Positions 1 to 8,427 are shown, counted from the first letter of the stretch. The stretch: DNA of 18,996 bases from Gammaproteobacteria bacterium (GCA_003645435.1 QNFD01000010.1:1-18996), one strand, 5' to 3'. The notes: generated by a model not told the origin, from the letters alone. Numbers and translations are program-made.

Positions 1-678
1 ACTACCCAGCGCAATACCCAGGGTTAAAAACAACCAGGCGACACTGGTCCAGGGGCGCGACCAGCGTGCCCAGGCCGAATCGACCGACCCGGAAAGTAAC
101 GCGGCAATCGAAAAGGCAAAGGCAACCGAAAAACCGACATAACCGAGGTACAGCATCGGCGGATGGATTGCGAGACCGATATCCTGTAACAGCGGATTCA
201 GGTCACTGCCCTCGGCAATGCCCGGCAGCAGGCGTTCGAACGGGTTCGAGGTAAGTAGTATAAACAACAGAAATCCGATACTAACCAGTCCCATGACACC
301 AAGCACACGCGCGCGCATCACCAACGGCACGCTACGGCTAAACAACGCAACCGCCGCGCTCCAGCCCGCCAGTATCAGCGACCATAATAACAGGGAACCT
401 TCATGCGACCCCCAGACACCCGATACAAGATAGAGCAACGGTAGCTGGCTGTTCGAGTTTTTAGCCACGTAAAGTACTGAAAAATCATGATCAATAAACG
501 CCCAGGTCAGACAGGCATAAGCAATCGCAACGAACAGAAACTGACCCAGGGCGGCAGGTTTTGCGAGGGCTATCCAGCGTTGGATTCCGAGCGACGCACC
601 TGTCAAAGGCAATATCGACTGCACGATCGCAATACAAAGCGCTATAATGAGTGCAAACTGACCTATTTCAGGAATCAT
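1..678 (-). CDS. ccmF: CcmF, heme lyase subunit of cytochrome c maturation (N-terminal part, runs off left edge)
   Basis: CcmF is the large membrane subunit of the System I complex that attaches heme to apocytochrome c on the periplasmic side. I translated the minus strand from an ATG at 678. The frame stays open for 226 codons to the window edge, so the remaining two thirds or so of a normal CcmF lies outside. The family signature WGSHEGSLLLW is visible, as is a conserved NPLLQDIGLAIHPPMLYLGY stretch. Several hydrophobic segments are seen, beginning with residues 7-25. The tryptophan-rich WWD heme-binding region would follow just beyond the edge. The ATG lies 2 bases after the ccmE stop, so the genes are almost certainly cotranscribed. 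Identity is very secure; only completeness is unknown. Confidence 0.95.
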   Translation of the reverse strand, partial: MIPEIGQFALIIALCIAIVQSILPLTGASLGIQRWIALAKPAALGQFLFVAIAYACLTWAFIDHDFSVLYVAKNSNSQLPLLYLVSGVWGSHEGSLLLWSLILAGWSAAVALFSRSVPLVMRARVLGVMGLVSIGFLLFILLTSNPFERLLPGIAEGSDLNPLLQDIGLAIHPPMLYLGYVGFSVAFAFSIAALLSGSVDSAWARWSRPWTSVAWLFLTLGIALGS

Positions 679-680
679 GG

Positions 681-1115
681 TTAATATTCCGCGCCGGACT
701 TCTTCATCGCCTCGGCTACCTCGGGCGGCATGTAATTCTCATCATGTTTGGCCAGTACTTCCTGGGCCACGAAAGCACCGTTCTTATCGAGTTGCCCGTT
801 AGCGATAATACCCTGGCCTTCACGAAACAGGTCGGGAAGGATGCCGGTATACATGACAGTAACATTACTCTCATTGTCGGTGAGGTCGAAGTGCACGGTA
901 AGACCTTCCCCGGGACGACTGACGCTGCCGGTGACGACCATGCCGCCCATGCGAAATAAGCGACCCTGCGGCGCCTTGCCCTCGGCAACTTCAGTCGGGG
1001 TAAAGAAAAACATGATGTTCTGATTCAGAGACTGGAGCGCAAAATATAGCCCGACGCCAATGCCCGCAACCATTAAAACAATTAGCGTTAGTCTTTTCTT
1101 ACGTGCGGGTTTCAT
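681..1115 (-). CDS. ccmE: CcmE, periplasmic heme chaperone
   Basis: CcmE receives heme from CcmC, binds it covalently, and delivers it to the CcmF lyase complex. The 144-residue protein has the usual family length. It has a basic start (MKPARKKR), one membrane anchor at about residues 9-28, and then an OB-fold periplasmic domain. The heme-binding motif LAKHDENYMPPEV is intact, with the covalent-heme histidine at H124 and the following tyrosine at Y128. Its ATG lies inside the 3' end of ccmD (17-base overlap), and ccmF starts 2 bases after its stop, consistent with translational coupling. Nothing looks degenerate. Confidence 0.97.
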   Translation of the reverse strand: MKPARKKRLTLIVLMVAGIGVGLYFALQSLNQNIMFFFTPTEVAEGKAPQGRLFRMGGMVVTGSVSRPGEGLTVHFDLTDNESNVTVMYTGILPDLFREGQGIIANGQLDKNGAFVAQEVLAKHDENYMPPEVAEAMKKSGAEY

Positions 1116-1269
1116 TATTCCTGTCCTGGTTACGTCTAATTAACTGACGCAATATCTGTCGGTGCTGTCGTTTTGGTAAATACCAGTTCAGCCATAAAAT
1201 CAGTGCGGCGAGGCCATAAGAAGGCCACACGTAAATTGCGTACCCGCCCATATTGAGAAATTCTGACAA
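1099..1269 (-). CDS. ccmD: CcmD, small membrane protein of heme export complex (TTG start)
   Basis: CcmD is a small one-span protein that helps release holo-CcmE from the CcmABC complex. I found it by reading the minus strand between ccmC and ccmE. It is 56 residues long and starts MSEFLNMGGYAIYVWPSYGL. The MGGY-x-x-YVW-x-SYG pattern is the CcmD signature, followed by one hydrophobic span (about 12-31) and a very basic tail. The start is a TTG at 1269-1267, preceded by GGAG at 1280-1277 with a 7-base spacer, lying in the ccmC stop region. An internal ATG at codon 7 (1251) would cut the conserved N-terminus. The 3' end overlaps ccmE by 17 bases in another frame. Position, length and motif agree. 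Confidence 0.9.
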   Translation of the reverse strand: MSEFLNMGGYAIYVWPSYGLAALILWLNWYLPKRQHRQILRQLIRRNQDRNNETRT

Positions 1270-1271
1270 GT

Positions 1272-2006
1272 CTATTCTCCGTTAAGTTCCTGAACCCATT
1301 TATTATTACGCTCTCGCAATAATAGCTCGCCTCGACAGCGCTGAAACAGGGCAACAACATAATAAACCTGGAATGCCAGTGCCATCAGCAGTAACGGCAG
1401 CAACATGCTCCAGTGAATCGAGGGTTTGTCGAATTTGGTTACGGTCGGTCCCTGGTGCAAGGAATTCCACCACTCGACAGAATAATGGATAATGGGAATG
1501 TTAACCACACCCACTATGGCCAGGATAGCAACCGCGCGTGAGGCCACGCGCTTGTCTTCGATGGCGCCATGCAAACCGATGACGCCAAGATACAAAAACA
1601 GTAATATCAATTCTGAGGTCAGCCGTGCATCCCAGACCCACCAGGTACCCCACATGGGTTTACCCCATAAGGACCCGGTTGCGAGCGCGAGGAAGGTAAA
1701 ACTGGCGCCTATCGGGGCACTGCTAATCAATACTATCTCGGCCAATTTCATGCGCCATACGACGATCACGACACCGCAAAAAGCCATCACCACGTAGATG
1801 AACAACGACATCCAGGCCGCCGGCACATGGATGAAAATAATTCGATAACTCTCTCCCTGCTGGTAATCGGGCGGAGCCAGCACCAAACCGCCGTAGAGAC
1901 CCGGCAGCAATAGCAATAAAAACAGCGCGCTCAGCCACGGCATCCACTTTCCGGCGATTCGATAAAAATGCGGGGGTGAACCTAGTTTATTGAACCATAG
2001 ATACAT
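1272..2006 (-). CDS. ccmC: CcmC, heme handling membrane protein
   Basis: CcmC presents heme to CcmE on the periplasmic face of the inner membrane, and with CcmAB forms the complex that loads and releases CcmE. The 244-residue protein has six hydrophobic spans. The tryptophan-rich WWD motif is intact around residues 119-132 (WGTWWVWDARLTSE). The two external heme-ligand histidines of the family are at H60 (IFIHVPAAWM) and H184 (NSLHQGPT). The ATG start lies 7 bases after the ccmB stop, and the 3' end abuts the ccmD start, placing it mid-operon. Full length, no anomaly. Confidence 0.97.
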   Translation of the reverse strand: MYLWFNKLGSPPHFYRIAGKWMPWLSALFLLLLLPGLYGGLVLAPPDYQQGESYRIIFIHVPAAWMSLFIYVVMAFCGVVIVVWRMKLAEIVLISSAPIGASFTFLALATGSLWGKPMWGTWWVWDARLTSELILLFLYLGVIGLHGAIEDKRVASRAVAILAIVGVVNIPIIHYSVEWWNSLHQGPTVTKFDKPSIHWSMLLPLLLMALAFQVYYVVALFQRCRGELLLRERNNKWVQELNGE

Positions 2007-2013
2007 ATTAAAT

Positions 2014-2697
2014 CTAACTCATACTCATTCTGAGCGCGGCGGCAGTCGCCAGCGGTGACAGAGAAATAGAGACAAACAAAAAAGCCAACAACATGTAAAT
2101 TTGTGCGGACACGTCCAGACCTCCCGCGGCGGCTTCAATCGCGCTCGATGCGAAGATTAAAACCGGTACATATAGCGGCAACACCAAAAGCGACAGGATT
2201 ATACCACCTTTTGGCAAGCCAACAGTGAGTGCGACACCAATAGCGCCGACTAAGCTCAATATTGGGGTGCCGATTAAAATAGTTAAAAACAAGGTCCCCT
2301 GCGCCGCCGCCGGCATGCCCAGCATTTCGGCCAGCACCGGAGATATGAGTAACAGCGGCACACCCGTGACCAGCCAGTGGGCACAAACCTTGGCAAGCAC
2401 TAAAACCGGCATCGGATGGGCACTCATGAGCAACTGTTCGAGCGAGCCATCGTCAAAATCAGATCGGAATATACTGTCCAGCGATAGCATTGCCGCGAGC
2501 AAAGCCGCTACCCAGATGATGCCTGGTGCAATTCGTGCCAGCAATTCGGGTACGGCGCCTATCGCCAATGGAAACAGGGTGATGACCAGCACAAAAAACA
2601 ATATCGGGTTGGCAAACTCGGCCCGATTGCGCACCGCCAGGGTGAGGTCGCGCCGCAATAGATAAATAAACGCCTGGCTGAGCGAGAGTCGCTTCAT
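2014..2697 (-). CDS. ccmB: CcmB, ABC-type membrane component of CcmE release complex
   Basis: CcmB is the integral membrane partner of the CcmA ATPase. Together with CcmC and CcmD they release heme-loaded CcmE. The 227-residue protein has a cytoplasmic basic N-terminus followed by about six hydrophobic segments. It carries the conserved acidic cytoplasmic loop SDFDDGSLEQLLMSAHP (about residues 79-95), which typifies the family and probably contacts CcmA. The ATG overlaps the ccmA stop by four bases (ATGA), the usual arrangement for translationally coupled ABC subunits. Length is normal. Confidence 0.97.
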   Translation of the reverse strand: MKRLSLSQAFIYLLRRDLTLAVRNRAEFANPILFFVLVITLFPLAIGAVPELLARIAPGIIWVAALLAAMLSLDSIFRSDFDDGSLEQLLMSAHPMPVLVLAKVCAHWLVTGVPLLLISPVLAEMLGMPAAAQGTLFLTILIGTPILSLVGAIGVALTVGLPKGGIILSLLVLPLYVPVLIFASSAIEAAAGGLDVSAQIYMLLAFLFVSISLSPLATAAALRMSMS

Positions 2698-3320
2698 GCC
2701 GACAAATTCAGGCGTTGAACATCCGCACCCGCCATCGGGATATCGTGATGCGATGTCATGATGACAACACCCTGCTGTTGCAGGTGCTGGTCAAACAGCG
2801 ATTCGAAATAACCCATGCTGCTCTTATCGAGCGAGGTAAATGGTTCATCCAGTATCCACAGCACCGATTCAACGACGAGTAATCGCGCCAGCGCCAGCCT
2901 GCGTTTTTGCCCCGCCGAGAGACTGGCCACGAGCGAATCGCCGTATCGATAGAGATTTACTCGATCCAGCGCGGTATCAAGATCCAGTTCAGTTGGTTTT
3001 CCCATGGCCTGCACCAGGCGCAGGTTTTCCAGGCAGCTGAGTTCGCGTTTAACCCCATCATGATGGCCGACATAACTCACCTGTTCGTAATACTCGGCCG
3101 CGAGCCTGGCAATCGACTGTCCGCGCCAGTAAACATCGCCTTCATCCGCCAGTTTTAAACCCGTCAGGATTCGTAACAGGCTGGTTTTACCGCTACCGTT
3201 ACTGCCTTCCACCAACAACATTTGCCCGCCTCCAAGCGATAAACTAAGATGCTCGAACAGCACCCTGTCATCGCGGATACAGCTTAGATTGTCGATCTGG
3301 AGTAGAACAGGCTCGGACAT
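2694..3320 (-). CDS. ccmA: CcmA, ABC ATPase of cytochrome c maturation
   Basis: CcmA is the ATP-hydrolysing subunit of the CcmABCD complex that frees holo-CcmE for heme delivery. In the 208-residue product I see the Walker A loop GSNGSGKT (39-46), the ABC signature LSAGQ (134-138), Walker B VLWILDEP (153-160) and the switch-loop histidine at H191 (TSHHD). All catalytic motifs are present, so it should be active. It is the first gene of the ccm operon in this window. It overlaps ccmB by ATGA and is divergent from the yheT-like gene, so the operon promoter should lie in or near 3321-3400. Confidence 0.97.
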   Translation of the reverse strand: MSEPVLLQIDNLSCIRDDRVLFEHLSLSLGGGQMLLVEGSNGSGKTSLLRILTGLKLADEGDVYWRGQSIARLAAEYYEQVSYVGHHDGVKRELSCLENLRLVQAMGKPTELDLDTALDRVNLYRYGDSLVASLSAGQKRRLALARLLVVESVLWILDEPFTSLDKSSMGYFESLFDQHLQQQGVVIMTSHHDIPMAGADVQRLNLSA

Positions 3321-3367
3321 GAAGAGGTCTTAAATAAAAGTGCGTGAAGGCTAGCCAAAAAACCGAT

Positions 3368-3395
3368 GAATTACAATCCACAAAGTTGATGTCAA
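3368..3395 (-). promoter_or_regulatory. Weak candidate promoter for ccmA operon
   Basis: On the minus strand a perfect TTGACA (3395-3390) is followed after 16 bases by a poor -10-like TAATTC (3373-3368). It lies about 48 bases upstream of ccmA. The -35 is consensus but the -10 is poor, and the site overlaps the 5' end of the divergent gene, so this is only a candidate. Confidence 0.28.
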
Positions 3396-4372
3396 TCAAG
3401 GAAAACGCTTTTAAACCGCTTTGGTACCTGAAAAACAGGCATCTGCAAACCATATTACCGAATATCATTCATCCATCCTTCCCAATCCTGGAGAAAGAAC
3501 GCATTGAACTGGATGACGGTGATTTTATCGATTTGCTCTGGACAAGTGCCCGTGCTACGCAAACCCTGTTGATTTTGCATGGACTCGAGGGCTCGATTAA
3601 TTCGGCCTATGCGAAGCGAATTCTGAATTATTGTAACGCGCAGCAATTACCCGCGGTACTGATGCAATTTCGCGGTTGCAGCGGCGAACCAAATCGACTG
3701 CTGCGCAGTTACCACTCGGGAGAAACCGGTGATTTACAGCAGGTGATAGCCCATTTGAAAAGCCACGGCATCGACAGCATCGCGCTGCTCGGTTACTCAC
3801 TTGGCGGTAATGTAACCCTCAAATATATGGGTGAATCAATCACCGACCCCGTTGTCCGATGCGCTATCGCTGTCTCGGTACCATTGAGGCTCGATATTTG
3901 TGCGAATACGATGGACCAGGGATTTACCAAAATCTACCAGGCCAGCTTGCTGCGCCGACTGGTTAAAAAAATACACCTGAAGCGGGAATTATTGATACGC
4001 GACGAACGAGATTTCCCGGATCCGGCGAAAATGCGAAACTTCCGCCAGTTCGACGATGCCTTTACCGCGCCAATCCATGGCTTTGACGGTGCCGAACATT
4101 ACTATCAAAACTGTAGCTCGAGGCAATTTCTGCATCGCATCGACAGGCCGACCCTGATTTTGCAGTCACGTGACGATCCCTTCATGACGGATGAAGTGTT
4201 ACCACGAAAGGATGAGTTGTCCGGTTCGGTAAAACTCGAGTTATCGACCCATGGGGGACATGTCGGATTTATTGGCGATAATAAAATGCGCCCCCGGCTT
4301 TGGCTGGAAACCCGTATTCATAGTTTCTTGAACGACCAGCAATTTTTTATCCCGGAGCGCAACCCGGAATAA
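3389..4372 (+). CDS. yheT: YheT-like alpha/beta hydrolase
   Basis: This belongs to the YheT/UPF0017 branch of alpha/beta hydrolases, cytoplasmic esterase-like enzymes whose natural substrate is not settled. Family landmarks are all present: NRHLQT near the start, the HGLEGS oxyanion-hole region, FRGCSGEPNR, and YHSGET. The nucleophile elbow is GYSLGG (Ser137 counted from this start), the acid is in RDDPF (Asp263), and the histidine is in HGGHVGFIG (His291). I prefer the ATG at 3389 because homologues begin roughly 15 residues before NRHLQT. A GTG at 3344 would add 15 residues, and neither start has a strong ribosome binding site. It is divergent from ccmA and convergent with the next gene, so it is probably transcribed alone. 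Confidence 0.92.
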   Translation: MSIKENAFKPLWYLKNRHLQTILPNIIHPSFPILEKERIELDDGDFIDLLWTSARATQTLLILHGLEGSINSAYAKRILNYCNAQQLPAVLMQFRGCSGEPNRLLRSYHSGETGDLQQVIAHLKSHGIDSIALLGYSLGGNVTLKYMGESITDPVVRCAIAVSVPLRLDICANTMDQGFTKIYQASLLRRLVKKIHLKRELLIRDERDFPDPAKMRNFRQFDDAFTAPIHGFDGAEHYYQNCSSRQFLHRIDRPTLILQSRDDPFMTDEVLPRKDELSGSVKLELSTHGGHVGFIGDNKMRPRLWLETRIHSFLNDQQFFIPERNPE

Positions 4373-4386
4373 CATTGGCACGATGC

Positions 4387-4932
4387 CTAGCGTTTCTTGC
4401 GTCGCTTTCTCTTTGCCTTGTGAGTACCCGCCGGCGCTTTCTCGGTCGACCCTGCCTGCTTTTGCCTGATTTTCTTTTTGCGGCGTTTTTCGAGCAAAAC
4501 CACGATCACCGCAAGCGCCAGAAAGCCGCCTAACGGATATATCCAGGGCGGTACTCGAAGTCGGTCGAGCTTGCCTTCGATATACTCACCGCCGATGAAA
4601 TTTGCTTCATGTATACGCGTCGTGTTTAAGTCTTTAGCGTCGAAGCTTACACGCAGCTCAGCCTCGTGCGGTCCGGCGCGAAGCTTAAGAATGCGGCGGT
4701 TGTCGGCATTGTGCAGGTGAAGATGGAGAGAGTAATACCCCCCAGAGTCCGTCCTCGTCTCTTCTAGCAAACTACTCCCGTCGAAAACCCGAACATCCTG
4801 ATTGCTGATGCCCTGCTGATTTTCATCCAGCACATAACCTCTAATGTTATAGCGATGATCGACTTCGTGTTCGGCCCAGACATTGGTGATCATCAGGCAG
4901 CCGGTGAAGACGGTGAGAATGAGTTTTTTCAT
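4387..4932 (-). CDS. Secreted, membrane-anchored beta-sandwich protein with basic C-terminal tail (unknown function)
   Basis: I do not recognise a named family for the whole 181-residue protein. It has a signal peptide (1-20, probable cleavage after NVWA). Then comes a domain of about 80 residues reading RGYVLDENQQGISNQDVRVF...TDSGGYYSLHL, which resembles the carboxypeptidase-regulatory/transthyretin-like Ig folds used as extracytoplasmic structural modules. A single membrane span follows at about 131-148, then a 33-residue cytoplasmic tail very rich in Lys and Arg. The topology suggests a periplasmic sensor or scaffold tethered to the inner membrane. It lies 106 bases downstream of the M48 protease and is probably transcribed from its own -10 element at 4971-4976. 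Function is unknown; association with the LemA/M48 pair is inference from position. Confidence 0.8.
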   Translation of the reverse strand: MKKLILTVFTGCLMITNVWAEHEVDHRYNIRGYVLDENQQGISNQDVRVFDGSSLLEETRTDSGGYYSLHLHLHNADNRRILKLRAGPHEAELRVSFDAKDLNTTRIHEANFIGGEYIEGKLDRLRVPPWIYPLGGFLALAVIVVLLEKRRKKKIRQKQAGSTEKAPAGTHKAKRKRRKKR

Positions 4933-4970
4933 TAAGTGTTCAATCCATGTGAATTATTAAATCTGATGAC

Positions 4971-4976
4971 ATTATA
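4971..4976 (-). promoter_or_regulatory. Consensus -10 element upstream of the 4387-4932 gene
   Basis: The minus strand reads TATAAT at 4976-4971, 38 bases before the ATG at 4932. No good -35 is visible 16-18 bases upstream, so this is a partial promoter call. It would give the gene its own transcript in addition to any read-through from the M48 gene. Confidence 0.4.
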
Positions 4977-5038
4977 TACATACGACCAAACCCGGAGCTC
5001 GGAGTTCTCTGAATTCCCTGCAGTCACCAATACTAATA

Positions 5039-6961
5039 TCAAACCGGGATGGGCGGCATCGGGCAATCCAGAGAGTTCGAAATGGTACGCACTAATTCGA
5101 TCCCCCTGGTAGTTGTTTTACCATCTTCCAGAATTACCGCGACACAGGCTTTCAAAAATCGGGGTTTTACGAGCGGTTTTAGGCGCATCAAATTATCCAG
5201 CGAACGATCGAGCGATTCGAGTTTAAAGTCCCGGCGGGACGGCATATCAAGATTCGCGATACCGCTTTCCCTGGCGCCGGCCTCGAATGCGGCCAGGGCT
5301 TCGTTTTCGTCTTTGTGTTCGACATAGGCGATCAGCGCCAGGGTCGTTTCCACATCGCTTCTAAATACATCCAGACTGCCATGTCTGGGCTTTGGCGGTT
5401 TGCGAAAACCGAAGTGCAGGTCGAGTTGTTGTATCACCAGGCGCTGAATAATCCATTCCTTCAGGTCAATCCTGTTATCCGCAATAATAATCTGATGCAC
5501 GGCGCGCTTGAATTGAATGTACTGGTTAGTCGACAATTCACGTAACGCATTGATACTGAGATCGAGTAGCGGCAGCCTGAATTCTTCATCCAGATTTATG
5601 AGTTCGGGTAGATATTTCTCGACGAGTGCGGGCATGCTTTGATCGGCATGCCGTACCAGTATTTCCCATAGTTCTTGCCTGTTTTTCTGGTTATGGAGCA
5701 AGATCGCGTATACCAGTGCGCGTGCGCTATAGGCATCCTGTGCAGCGGTCCTGAGTGTGACAGGCATCGCCATGATAAGTTGATGTACATATTCAATATT
5801 TTGCTCATTGAGCGTGCCAACCTGGCTAATGGCCTGTTCGGCCGAGCTTAAAATGGCCGTGGTGACCGCGATTTTTTCCACCGCGGATCTTGACGCGGTT
5901 GACCTTAGCGCTTCCGGTGGTAGCGGTTGAAGCGCCTCGGAATGGATAAACTCTCCATCCCAGTGCGGGTCGATTCTCCTGATACGGTCTTCCAGGGGCG
6001 GGTGGGTGGCGAAAACAGAACCAAAGAAACCCTTAACACCCTGGGCAAAATAGGCGTGACTGTATTGCGGTGCCGCCGGTGTGTTGAGATAGGAACCATC
6101 GCTAACCCCGCCAATTTTCTTCAGGGCGCCGGCAATACTGTCCTTGTTTCGAGTGAATTGAACCGCGGACGAGTCAGCCAGATATTCGCGTTGGCGGCTC
6201 ACGGTAGCTTTAATCCACTGGCCAAAAAATGTGCCGGTGTATCCAATTACCATCAACCCCAGTCCGAGTGCGGCGAACGCGGCAATACCACCACCGTTTT
6301 TACTGTTTCTTGAACCCGAATAACGCAACGAGCGCAGGATAAAATAGCCGATCAAGCCAATTAGTAAAATGCCGTGTAATACCCCGATTAAACGGATATT
6401 GAGGCGCATGTCGCCGTTGAAAATATGGCTGAATTCGTGCGCGATGACACCCTGAAGTTCATCGCGGCTCAAGCGCGACAGGGCGCCCTCGGTGACGCCT
6501 ATAACCGCATCTGCGGGACTCATACCGGCGGCAAAGGCGTTAATCGATTGTTCGTTCAACAGGTAAACCTTGGGTATCGGCATACCCGCTGCAATCGCCA
6601 TCTCTTCGACCACGTTCAGCAACTGTCTTTCACGCGGTTCGGTACTGCCTTGCGGCACCAGGCGGCCACCGAGCATTTCTGCAACCGTGGTACCACCGCC
6701 GGAGAGTGATAAAGTTTTAAACAGGCTGCCAAACAAAATAAGCATGCTGACCGCCATCGTCACATTAAAAAATATTTTCCAGGAGTAATGACTACGGAGG
6801 GTTTCGAGGTCAAACACAAACTGACTGGTTTTAGAATAGGATATGACGACGAGCAACAACAGGTTGCTAAGCAGTACCAGGCCAACGACCGCAATGCCAA
6901 ACAACAGGACAAGAAGAAAAGTGTTTCTTCGGGCCCTGTCCTGTGCTTCGAAAAAATTCAA
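5039..6961 (-). CDS. M48 family (HtpX-like) membrane zinc metalloprotease with long C-terminal extension
   Basis: A 640-residue inner-membrane metallopeptidase of the M48/HtpX type, a family that degrades or processes membrane and envelope proteins. Two hydrophobic segments (about 14-42 and 63-85) precede the catalytic domain. The zinc motif HEFSH is at 175-179 and the third ligand Glu is E259 in REYLADSSAV. Two more spans lie at about 190-210 and 225-248, and the typical THPPLEDRI is at 319-327. Residues from about 345 to 640 form an additional mostly helical region not present in HtpX itself. The start must be TTG (6961-6959): an in-frame stop lies nine codons upstream, no ATG or GTG is available, and the N-terminus MNFFEAQDRARRNT fits the family. 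It follows lemA by 24 bases, a common LemA-M48 pairing. Confidence 0.93.
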   Translation of the reverse strand: MNFFEAQDRARRNTFLLVLLFGIAVVGLVLLSNLLLLVVISYSKTSQFVFDLETLRSHYSWKIFFNVTMAVSMLILFGSLFKTLSLSGGGTTVAEMLGGRLVPQGSTEPRERQLLNVVEEMAIAAGMPIPKVYLLNEQSINAFAAGMSPADAVIGVTEGALSRLSRDELQGVIAHEFSHIFNGDMRLNIRLIGVLHGILLIGLIGYFILRSLRYSGSRNSKNGGGIAAFAALGLGLMVIGYTGTFFGQWIKATVSRQREYLADSSAVQFTRNKDSIAGALKKIGGVSDGSYLNTPAAPQYSHAYFAQGVKGFFGSVFATHPPLEDRIRRIDPHWDGEFIHSEALQPLPPEALRSTASRSAVEKIAVTTAILSSAEQAISQVGTLNEQNIEYVHQLIMAMPVTLRTAAQDAYSARALVYAILLHNQKNRQELWEILVRHADQSMPALVEKYLPELINLDEEFRLPLLDLSINALRELSTNQYIQFKRAVHQIIIADNRIDLKEWIIQRLVIQQLDLHFGFRKPPKPRHGSLDVFRSDVETTLALIAYVEHKDENEALAAFEAGARESGIANLDMPSRRDFKLESLDRSLDNLMRLKPLVKPRFLKACVAVILEDGKTTTRGIELVRTISNSLDCPMPPIPV

Positions 6962-6985
6962 ACTAAAACAGGAATGATAAAGGTT

Positions 6986-7582
6986 TTAGAAAGCAACCTT
7001 GGGGGCCGCCTGGATTTCGGCACTGTCTTCAAATTCAAGCAGGGTCGCATCGTTTACGTGACCAAACATGCCCGCAAATATATTTTGCGGGAAAGATTGT
7101 TTATATATGTTGTATTGCATCACCTGGTCATTAAATGCCTGGCGTGCAAATGAAACCTTGTTTTCGGTACTGGTAAGCTCTTCGGTGAGCTGCATCATGT
7201 TCTGGTTGGCCTTTAAATCAGGGTAAGCCTCGACCAGCAGGTTAAAACGGCCAAGTGCACCGCTTAGATTTCCCTCGGCCTGTCCCAGGCCTTGCATCGC
7301 CGATGCATCCCCGGGTTTTTGATGTGCCGTTTTCAGACTATCGGAAGCGCCATTACGCGCCTGAATTACCGCGTCCAGGGTTTCTCTTTCATGCTTGAGA
7401 TAGCCTTTCGCGGTTTCTACCAGGTTCGGGATCAGGTCGTAGCGACGTTTCAGCTGCACTTCAATCTGGGCAAAAGCATTTTTGAATCGATTGCTTAAAG
7501 CCACCAGTTTATTAAAGATTGAAATGATATAAATCGCGACTATGCCAATAATAACGAGTACGACAATGGTCGAAGTTTCCAT
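6986..7582 (-). CDS. lemA: LemA family membrane protein
   Basis: LemA proteins are small inner-membrane proteins with one N-terminal span and a long helical bundle outside it. Their molecular role is poorly defined, but they are frequently encoded beside M48 proteases. The 198-residue product has the span at about residues 5-23 and the conserved block [20 protein letters not shown] (43-62) followed by [14 protein letters not shown]. The C-terminal part carries the typical [13 protein letters not shown] and FAGMFG-like stretches. The ATG has a good ribosome binding site (GGAGG four bases before it on the minus strand). It is the first gene of the lemA-M48 unit, with the M48 TTG start 24 bases downstream. 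Confidence 0.94.
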   Translation of the reverse strand: METSTIVVLVIIGIVAIYIISIFNKLVALSNRFKNAFAQIEVQLKRRYDLIPNLVETAKGYLKHERETLDAVIQARNGASDSLKTAHQKPGDASAMQGLGQAEGNLSGALGRFNLLVEAYPDLKANQNMMQLTEELTSTENKVSFARQAFNDQVMQYNIYKQSFPQNIFAGMFGHVNDATLLEFEDSAEIQAAPKVAF

Positions 7583-7586
7583 ATTG

Positions 7587-7591
7587 CCTCC
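7587..7591 (-). promoter_or_regulatory. Ribosome binding site of lemA
   Basis: The minus strand reads GGAGG CAAT ATG immediately ahead of lemA, the clearest Shine-Dalgarno in this region. I saw no convincing -35/-10 pair in the rest of the 7583-7872 gap. Confidence 0.6.
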
Positions 7592-7872
7592 AGTGAGGGG
7601 GAATCTTAAGTGATGCAGAGTTTTTTATGTGTACCGAACTATAGAAGATACACCGGCGTTTGCCACTCTTCTAAAAAAATTCACGCAAAATAAGTCTATA
7701 CTTTCCAGTATGTTAGATGGGGCGCTTTTCAGAAAAATCAATATTCAGCACTCGCTGGTTAAAACCAACAGGCGGCTTAACTTAACTGAGAAGTCAGTTT
7801 CAATAAACACGCTTAACCCGGACTTCCATAACCCGTGACCTTTCCTGCCCCCTGGCCCGACGATAAATACCC

Positions 7873-8427
7873 ATGCATATAACGCGAATAGTATTTGCAG
7901 TGTTGCTGTTAATTGTATCGTTATTTTCGATACCTAAACTTAATCTGCTGGATTTAATCATAAATTTCACGACCGCGGAAACGACAGTCGATTTAGTAAA
8001 AACTGACAATGATATCGTTGATGCCAACCCCCATATGGAGCAGAAGCAGGAACAAATCTCCAGGTTTTTGGATTCGATAGACGGTCAATTATGGCCGTAT
8101 TTGATTTGGCTCGAATTGCTGTTTGTATCGCTTGGAGGAATATATATAGCATTGTCTTTATTTAGATACAGGGCGCCCCCCAGACTCCTGTTATTAACAA
8201 TATGCCTGGTATTTCTTTTTACGCAGGGCGCCCCCTGGGAAATGTCTACCCTTTTTAAGGGCGTAAACAGCTACGCAAGCCTGGTTAGTCGTCTGAAAAT
8301 ATTGTGGGATTATGACCACGCAATACACTGGCTTATCACTAGTTGTCTTTTTGGAACTTTTTACCTTGTTTCTGCCGTGGTGTCCGTGGCCCAATTTTTC
8401 AGTCGGAAGCCACCTAAAGTTTTTTAA
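7873..8427 (+). CDS. Unrecognised multi-span membrane protein
   Basis: I do not recognise this 184-residue protein. It has an N-terminal hydrophobic segment (about 4-20) that may be a signal anchor, then a polar stretch of about 50 residues containing EQKQEQISRFLDSIDG. Three further hydrophobic segments follow at about 74-97, 104-118 and 152-175, giving a likely four-span protein. The C-terminus is short and basic. No catalytic motif stands out. No ribosome binding site is obvious before the ATG, which weakens the start, but the regular pattern of hydrophobic segments supports a real gene. It stands alone between the divergent lemA unit and the palindrome at 8484-8667. Confidence 0.68.
   Translation: MHITRIVFAVLLLIVSLFSIPKLNLLDLIINFTTAETTVDLVKTDNDIVDANPHMEQKQEQISRFLDSIDGQLWPYLIWLELLFVSLGGIYIALSLFRYRAPPRLLLLTICLVFLFTQGAPWEMSTLFKGVNSYASLVSRLKILWDYDHAIHWLITSCLFGTFYLVSAVVSVAQFFSRKPPKVF

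Noticed and set aside
1136..1360. 74-codon minus-strand frame overlapping the ccmC end
   Set aside because: The real ccmD signature (MGGY, YVWPSYG) is read in a different frame at 1269-1099.
4373..4386. Bidirectional terminator between the convergent yheT-like and beta-sandwich genes
   Set aside because: The gap is 14 bases and contains no stem-loop with a T run.
7629..7838. 69-codon plus-strand frame in the gap upstream of the orphan membrane protein
   Set aside because: No ribosome binding site, no recognisable motif and unremarkable composition; I treat 7583-7872 as non-coding.
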